Part shown: piece after piece, positions 60,728 to 64,000 of the stretch
Layout of the letters: each line of letters opens with the position of its first letter
Position numbering within the stretch: position 1 is the first letter of the stretch
From: Siphonodentalium dalli
Taxonomy: Eukaryota > Mollusca > Scaphopoda > Gadilida > Siphonodentaliidae
NCBI GenBank assembly: GCA_032622095.1
Contig: CP136063.1
Span: 267,587,426-267,651,425, forward strand
DNA length: 64,000 nucleotides
Direction of reading: 5' to 3'
The notes under the pieces: model-generated
Told to the model about the DNA's origin: nothing
The model's database searches: none
What the model saw: only the letters and a program-made list of their open reading frames with translations
Made by a program: the position numbers and the translations under genes

Positions 60728-60896
60728 ATGGAATCCTATTAGGGCCACTTGCTAATGCCGCTTTCGGCGAGCGCCGAAAGCGACAAAATGTGCTATATTA
60801 GCGCATGTTTCGGCGCGCCGAAACATGCACTCGCGCCGAAACATGCGCTAATATAGCACATTATAGCCATTACAAGTGGCCCTAATAGGATTCCAT
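60728..60896. mobile_element. 169-bp palindromic hAT-type MITE
   Basis: ATGGAATCCTATTAGGGCCA and its exact complement form the ends, flanked by the exact 8-bp duplication AGATAAAT (60720-60727 and 60897-60904). The interior is almost wholly palindromic, with tttcggcgcgccgaaa at the centre and gcgctaatatagcaca arms. It is richer in GC than its surroundings and encodes nothing. Confidence 0.9.
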
Positions 60897-60904
60897 AGAT
60901 AAAT

Positions 60905-63100
60905 GTGTATTGTTTTCAATAGCGCACAAAGTCACACTCAGAAATATTTGCAACTCTGTGACGTTTGCCCGCGGAGTGCGGAGATTTGCGTGGAAATGCC
61001 CATTCAAAATTGGTCAGTTGACCTCCTTAACTTTAGCTTCAATTCAACTAGAGTTGACATACCTTGAAAATAAATAGAGAGAGGATATCACTCAAATATT
61101 TGCATTTTCCTATATCTTTACTTCGATGTGGATTTGCGTCATAAAGAGGACCACAAAGTCCAAGTACGATGCAGCAAAACTAATTTTATTTTGTGCGCAC
61201 GAGTAGTCTGGTATGGACTAAAGAGACGTGTCCACCACAACAACAACACATGATGTAATGGCGAATGAGTTTATTTGCAAACAAATCTGTGTAATTTTAG
61301 AGTTTTTGCCCTTCCATATTCAGATCGTGTGTTTGGCTAAAAGTTGCGCACATAAGTAAATCAATGCCGTTGAGGACTTGATATGACCATAACAAGGAAC
61401 ATGCACAGTCGTAGAATGATGGAAAATAAGCAAATGTAATAAATGAATACATATTAAAGGGTTATATGAATGATCCAGGCCAAAATACATATGAATGACA
61501 GACAGGGAGCGCATGTGGTGTCCAATTGGGCGAAGCATTGTAGTATGTCGAGTATCCACGATATATAGAAAGCTGTGGATCCTGGGTCGAATCCTGGGTT
61601 TCAGGGGGGGGGGGGGATCTCTCTAAAGTAAAGTATGTCCAAATTGATACAACCAACTAATGTTCATTAAAAGATTCATATCTGTATTAAATCAGGTACG
61701 CGCTTTGAGGGTCTCGGGGGGGGGGGGGGGGTTCACTCTGGAATTGACAAGTGCAGCCCCCAACCAGACCAGTATATTCAAGTCCAGGAAACTCCTCATT
61801 ATAAAGTCCCAATTTTGTTTAAAACTGTATGGTAACAAGATTGTCAATGACTGTTGAGGTGCTCATACTAAAAAACTGACTGAGAAGACTGGGACTGTGA
61901 GGACCGTGACAGGTATTACTTGTCAAAACCACTTAAAGCAAGTAATTCAAGGACGTAGCTAGAGGGTCTCCATTCAGAAGTGGGTGTCCTTGAATTTTTA
62001 ACTTCACGCCCCTGATACCTCTACCCCACATAGTACATAGCCTGCCCCAACAAACACACTCCCAAGTTCGTAAAATTCCTTTGCACATGTAGGAATTTTA
62101 CAAATGACACTTCAAGCTTTCCCAGCTATTGCAAAGTTCCAACCGGACATGCCCCCCCCCCCTTTTAATGGTCGACCCCATTCATACATATTGAAATAAA
62201 AACTCTCCGTGTACCCTATACACAAAATGTTATTTCTTGACTGTTCGAACCCATTTTAATAAATATGTAACCGAGTCACCCAAGGACCCTCCATACTATA
62301 TATAAGCTAATTAGTCCTGGTGGCTCGTGATGGGAAGACGTTTTAAGAATTACTATGGGCAAAGAGTTATGCCCCTGGTCTCACCCCTATTTGACCTGGT
62401 AACATCTGAATCCAAGTTACACAAGGACCATCAATACAAAATATAAGCTAACTATGTCAAATGGTTCTTGAGAAGATATTTTAAGAAAAACTATAAAGGG
62501 AAAGAGTTAAGTTCTTGGCTCCGCCACTATTTGACCAAGTGATCCAATTTGAACAAATCTGAATCACAGTCACCCAAAAACCATCCATACCAAATATAAG
62601 CTGAATAGACCTGATGCATGGTTATTGAGAATGTGTTTTAAGAAATAGAGGGAACATGTTATATCCCTGGCTCCACCCTATTTGTCCTGGTGACCACATT
62701 TGAACAAATCTGAATCCCAGTCATCCAAGTACCCTTCGACAGAAAATGGTAGATGTAAACAAATAAATGTACTTTAGCTCACTACTTCTTACGAATTGCC
62801 ACTGAGTTATGCCCTTCGGTTTGCACACACAAAACGCACAAATTTAATTTACACATTGTTTGACTCAAATTGCCCATTTTCAACCCAAAAAGCAGACCAT
62901 GGTAGAATAAATGTCAGTAGGCATAAATAAGCTTATTCGATCTGACAGAACTATGTTGGAGCCGAGAAATATTTGAAATAGAAAAAAATTAATATAGCAA
63001 TTTCACCAAAATTTCTTGCAAGAACACCATTCTGGACTCCTCGACCTATGACTTATGCCTATAGGTATTTACAACTGCCCCTACTTCACACGTTATAATG
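60905..63100. other. Gene-free stretch with poly-G tracts and a degenerate repeat
   Basis: Two poly-G runs lie at about 61602 and 61718 and a poly-C run near 62152. From about 62260 to 62760, two to three loose units share acccaaggaccatccatac, ccaaatataagctaa and agagttatgcccctggctcc. No exon or tRNA was recognised. Confidence 0.45.
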
Positions 63101-63106
63101 TTTTAA

Positions 63107-63600
63107 AGGCACGGCGGCATTCGTTGCAGAACTATTCATATTTGTTCAAATCGCCATCAACAGAAGGAATATTAAAAAATATATAGTTTTGTTCATATGC
63201 CAAACATAATCAGCGCTTAAATAGTATATTGTCGCCAAGACGTACGACGGTTTACGCAAACAAGAGCCTGCTCGTGTTACAGAAGTTGTGCTTCTGTTTA
63301 CATAACACAGCGCAATTCTATTGGTTAATCACACACATGTGATATAAACGCTCTTTATTATTTCCATATCAGGAAAACAGTAACAAATAACGCTCTTTAT
63401 GTTTACCATATCAGGATCTAAACAAAAGCCAGGTAACGTAACATAACAAAGGAAAACAAATTGACAATAACATACTGTTTATGCCATATTTCCGATTGGT
63501 ATAAGAACACAGTCTGTCTATATTTTACTATTTTTTCTGTTTATGGCGGTTTTTGACGGAGATTAATATTTTAACACCACCACCAACGCCGCCCGTATCT
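63107..63600 (-). mobile_element. TTAA MITE, family P3, copy c (reverse)
   Basis: AGGCACGGCGGCATTCG at the left and CGCCGCCCGTATCT at the right lie inside TTAA (63103-63106 and 63601-63604). Its complement follows copy b at 55025 closely through most of its length, including the block around aacagtatgttattgtca. Confidence 0.85.
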
Positions 63601-63773
63601 TTAAATCAGTACAACCGACGTGTTTGCAATTGACTTTGTTTATTTTTGAATATGTTTTATTGAGATAAAAACATGAACACCATAAACACTTTAGTTCGCA
63701 AAACTAAAATACAATGGGTTCTATACAGGGAGTATAATTGTATATGTGCCGCTGACCATAAAGGAGAACTTAA

Positions 63774-64000
63774 AGGTACTCAATCCGATAAAACTCTTCT
63801 CAATTACTATTTCAATGGCTTCGGGGGTCAAAAATATTTGATTCGAGTCGAGGAAGTCACCCATCGAAGCTCAGATTTGTTAGATATCGATTTTAGAAAT
63901 CTATTATTTTTCATTATCGGGAATACTATCTGGCCCAGAACTCAGTCAATATTGCGTTAAAATTACCACTTGATTTTAGAGTTATCCATCCTTGTCTGTT
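63774..64000 (+). mobile_element. TTAA MITE, family P2, copy c (cut by the window edge)
   Basis: After TTAA at 63770-63773 it begins AGGTACTCAATCCGATAAA and shares cgggggtcaaaaatatttga and attcgagtcgagga with copies a and b. The right end lies outside the window. The long frame at 63673-63960 is a chance reading through it. Confidence 0.8.

Noticed and set aside
61560-61605. Sequence like a tRNA B box (gggtcgaatcctgg)
   Set aside because: No matching A box, acceptor stem or cloverleaf could be drawn around it.

Overview
The window is nuclear DNA of a metazoan, most likely a marine invertebrate and probably a mollusc. This rests on spliced exons separated by multi-kilobase AT-rich introns, almost no long open frames, many TACATGTA-type palindromes, non-LTR and hAT relics and a very heavy load of small TTAA-flanked elements. 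The species cannot be fixed from sequence alone. There is no prokaryotic operon, CRISPR array or defence island.

Two host genes are supported. The main one is a four-exon plus-strand gene (18170-18326, 32322-32441, 35068-35187, 40389-40573). Its phases join without a break into a 193-residue Tim17-family membrane protein that resembles the mitochondrial complex I subunit NDUFA11 (B14.7). The second is the terminal exon (56775-56590, minus strand) of an EF-hand protein of the neuronal calcium sensor type; its other exons were not found and probably lie beyond the right edge. A 119-codon minus-strand frame (5197-4838) has coding-like composition but no recognised family.

The rest is repeat-derived. 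From left to right: a double-hairpin hAT-type element (527-971); a Tigger/pogo remnant inserted in an older TTAA hairpin element (about 1915-2998); a cluster of four inverted-repeat elements with GTAGCCAGC iterons (9.6-12.7 kb); a palindrome-rich TTAAGCGTAA element carrying a TTAA transposon (13.2-14.3 kb); a broken non-LTR retrotransposon (14.8-17.6 kb); intron 1 of the NDUFA11-like gene, with TTAA elements and a broken hAT transposase (28.6-30.7 kb); introns 2 and 3, packed with nested TTAA hairpin elements, a second double-hairpin element and an 81-bp tandem array; a minisatellite directly before the last exon; and a 4-kb, 68-bp satellite starting about 105 bp after the stop codon. Then follow a 1.08-kb hAT element with a perfect 8-bp target duplication (46828-47908), a field of degenerate repeats (49.6-54.5 kb), more TTAA elements around the EF-hand exon, a minus-strand non-LTR relic (59.7-60.3 kb) and a 169-bp palindrome with an 8-bp target duplication (60728-60896).

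The strongest theme is layered insertion. Small elements have jumped into one another at TTAA, TA or 8-13 bp targets, and several original sites can be read directly. That gives a relative chronology and points to an active piggyBac-like and hAT-like machinery elsewhere in the genome.
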